Notes under the pieces: generated by a model
What the model saw: only the letters and a program-made list of their open reading frames with translations
Database searches by the model: none
Told to the model about the DNA's origin: nothing
Shown here: positions 5,397 through 6,270 of the stretch, piece after piece
Numbering within the stretch: the first letter of the stretch is position 1
How the letters are laid out: the number at the start of each line of letters is the position of its first letter
Assembly: GCA_030591305.1 (NCBI GenBank)
Contig: JAUVBI010000189.1
Location: 1-6,270 of the forward strand
Reading direction: 5' to 3'
Origin: Pseudomonadota bacterium
GTDB lineage: Bacteria > Pseudomonadota > Gammaproteobacteria > Pseudomonadales > Halieaceae
DNA: 6,270 nt
Position numbers and translations under genes: made by a program

Positions 5397-5786
5397 ATGA
5401 ACATCATCTCAGACACTAATATCTTTTTGGCAGTCGTTTTGAATGAGCCTGAAAAAGACGCCATTATTGAGATGACACCCAATGCTAATGCAATCTCTCC
5501 TGAGATATTGCCGTATGAAATTGGCAATGCATTAACGGCTATGGTCAAACGGAAAAACCTCACTCACGCAGACGCGTTAACCGCTCTGGGAATGGCAGAA
5601 TCAATTCCTGTCAGGCTGGTTTCAGTCAATATTCAGAAAGCTTTGGAAATTGCACTGGAGCACAACATTTACGCTTACGACGCCTATTTTTTACAATGTG
5701 CCAAAAAGTTATCACTCCCACTGTTAACCCTGGATAGACGCATGAAGAAGGTAGCACACTCTCTTAATATTGATGTAATGGAATAG
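5397..5786 (+). CDS. vapC: PIN-domain toxin ribonuclease (VapC-like), first gene of a toxin-antitoxin pair
   Basis: The protein has 129 residues, the usual PIN toxin length. The acidic Mg-binding set is present: Asp6 in 'ISDTNIF', Glu41 in 'LPYEIGNAL', Asp95 in 'YAYDAYFLQCA' and Asp113 in 'LTLDRRM'. PIN toxins cut RNA, often tRNA or rRNA sites, and stop translation when the antitoxin is lost. The gene precedes its antitoxin by 6 nt, the reverse of the usual vapBC order. There is no Shine-Dalgarno, and the promoter predicts an mRNA starting at or one base before the ATG, so it is probably leaderless. It is more AT-rich than the GC-rich kinase and B2 genes, which hints at separate acquisition. 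Assignment to the PIN superfamily is firm; the exact subfamily and target are unknown. Confidence 0.9.
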   Translation: MNIISDTNIFLAVVLNEPEKDAIIEMTPNANAISPEILPYEIGNALTAMVKRKNLTHADALTALGMAESIPVRLVSVNIQKALEIALEHNIYAYDAYFLQCAKKLSLPLLTLDRRMKKVAHSLNIDVME

Positions 5787-5792
5787 TTTGAA

Positions 5793-6011
5793 ATGAAGGT
5801 ATTTACATATTCAGAAGCTCGACAAAACCTTTCGAAGTTGCTGAAGTATGCGCAGACAGAGGAAGTTGAAATTCGCAGAAGGGATGGGACGGTTTTTTCT
5901 ATAAGATCTAAAAAGGATCAGCTGAAATCTCCTTTTGATGTATGCGGTATTGCTACAAAGGCAACAACCGAAGATATTTTGAGCGCCGTTAAAGCCTCGA
6001 GAGCGGGCTGA
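5793..6011 (+). CDS. Phd/YefM-family antitoxin
   Basis: The protein has 72 residues. The N-terminal DNA-binding half has the family pattern: 'MKVFTYSEARQNLSKLL' forms the start, followed by 'EVEIRRRDGTVFSIRS' (24-39). The C-terminal part (about 45-72) would be the disordered segment that wraps and inhibits the toxin. The ATG lies 6 nt after the toxin stop with only a weak TGGA motif upstream, so translation is probably coupled to the toxin. Phd/YefM antitoxins neutralise the paired toxin and repress their own promoter; the palindromes at 5381-5392 are candidate binding sites. The pairing with a PIN toxin and the downstream position are somewhat unusual but known in the wider family. Confidence 0.88.
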   Translation: MKVFTYSEARQNLSKLLKYAQTEEVEIRRRDGTVFSIRSKKDQLKSPFDVCGIATKATTEDILSAVKASRAG

Positions 6012-6058
6012 GGGGGATGGTGCGCGGTGGTACCCTGCGGCGTGGGGGTTAGCTCAGC

Positions 6059-6096
6059 CTGACCCCGGTGAACCAACCCCAGTGAACCCCGGTCAG
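6059..6096. repeat. Short GC-rich repeat cluster between convergent genes
   Basis: Two near-identical 14-mers (6062-6075 and 6076-6089, consensus ACCCC[G/A]GTGAACC) lie between an inverted pair, CTGACC (6059-6064) and GGTCAG (6091-6096). The right arm overlaps the stop codon of the minus-strand gene entering from the right. It could form a hairpin that ends transcription from both sides, or it could be a dispersed intergenic repeat. The rest of 6012-6058 holds nothing I can assign. Confidence 0.4.
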
Positions 6097-6269
6097 ATTT
6101 GATCGTAGGGCTGTTCCACTTCCCAATCGCTCTCGCGACGCCCGTTTTTCACACGGCGATCCTGCTTTGAGGTGTATTCATAAAATTCACTCTTGATGCC
6201 GTAGAGAGCACGCCGGCCCCCATCATCGTCGCGCCGGTCCTGGTGATGAAGATACTTGCACTTGCATCG
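6093..6269 (-). CDS. C-terminal part of an unrecognised protein (5' end outside window)
   Basis: An open frame enters from the right edge and ends at TGA 6095-6093, giving 58 visible residues. It is strongly hydrophilic: 'KCKYLHHQDRRDDDGGRR', then 'ALYGIKSEFYEYTSKQDRR' and 'ESDWEVEQPYDQI' at the end. The mixed, tyrosine- and charge-rich composition looks like real protein, whereas the other two minus frames reach stops earlier. I do not recognise the family; the C-x-C near the left end could belong to a metal site, but nothing more can be said. The gene converges on the antitoxin with an 81-bp gap. Confidence 0.5.
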   Translation of the reverse strand, partial: RCKCKYLHHQDRRDDDGGRRALYGIKSEFYEYTSKQDRRVKNGRRESDWEVEQPYDQI

Positions 6270-6270
6270 C

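Noticed and set aside
5128..5400. Open frames on both strands between cyclase and toxin (65 and 76 codons)
   Set aside because: Neither has a hydrophobic, leader, or RRE pattern, and the plus frame overlaps the toxin promoter and start. Both were examined as a possible B1 or second precursor without support.
6045..6090. tRNA-like start GGTTAGCTCAG
   Set aside because: Only a D-arm-like fragment is present; there is no anticodon arm or T-loop sequence at the right distance, so no tRNA is called.
1..6270. CRISPR array or insertion sequence
   Set aside because: No regularly spaced repeats with unique spacers, no transposase and no paired terminal inverted repeats were seen.

Overview
The window holds a compact lasso-peptide (RiPP) locus on the minus strand, with unrelated plus-strand genes at both ends. 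The organism is most likely a gammaproteobacterium, perhaps marine. This is inferred from a perfect CRP/Vfr-type operator, a THxN-family secreted protein of the kind usually paired with PEP-CTERM sorting, and moderate GC content. The sequence alone does not fix the genus.

Layout from left to right. Positions 3-158 (+) are the end of a small coiled-coil/membrane-anchor protein cut by the window edge. Positions 124-1848 (-) hold, in transcription order, a 51-residue lasso precursor (1848-1693), a lasso B2 leader peptidase (1571-1065) and an HPr-kinase-like protein (1068-124). The last two overlap by 4 bases, and a terminator-like hairpin sits between precursor and peptidase. Positions 2026-2991 (-) encode a secreted THxN-family protein without its expected C-terminal sorting signal, preceded by a TGTGA-N6-TCACA operator at 3126-3141. 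Positions 3221-5113 (-) encode the asparagine-synthetase-like lasso cyclase. Positions 5397-6011 (+) are a toxin-first PIN/Phd-YefM toxin-antitoxin pair with a strong promoter and an apparently leaderless toxin start. Positions 6093-6269 (-) are the C-terminal end of an unrecognised protein entering from the right edge.

How the genes probably work together: the precursor has a leader with a W-x-x-P-x-I motif and a Thr at the -2 position. These precede a 23-residue core whose only acidic residue is Glu at core position 9. The B2 peptidase would remove the leader. The cyclase would activate Glu9 with ATP and join it to the Ser1 amine, giving a 9-residue ring with a 14-residue tail. The HprK-like kinase, by analogy with paeninodin-type clusters, would phosphorylate the tail; the only tail Ser is the penultimate residue.

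Oddities: no B1 (PqqD-like RRE) protein and no exporter are visible, although both are normally needed. The cyclase lies far upstream of the precursor, separated by the secreted-protein gene. The kinase reading frame runs into the tail of the neighbouring gene. The locus could be a new lasso subtype that borrows its RRE in trans, or one that has begun to decay.
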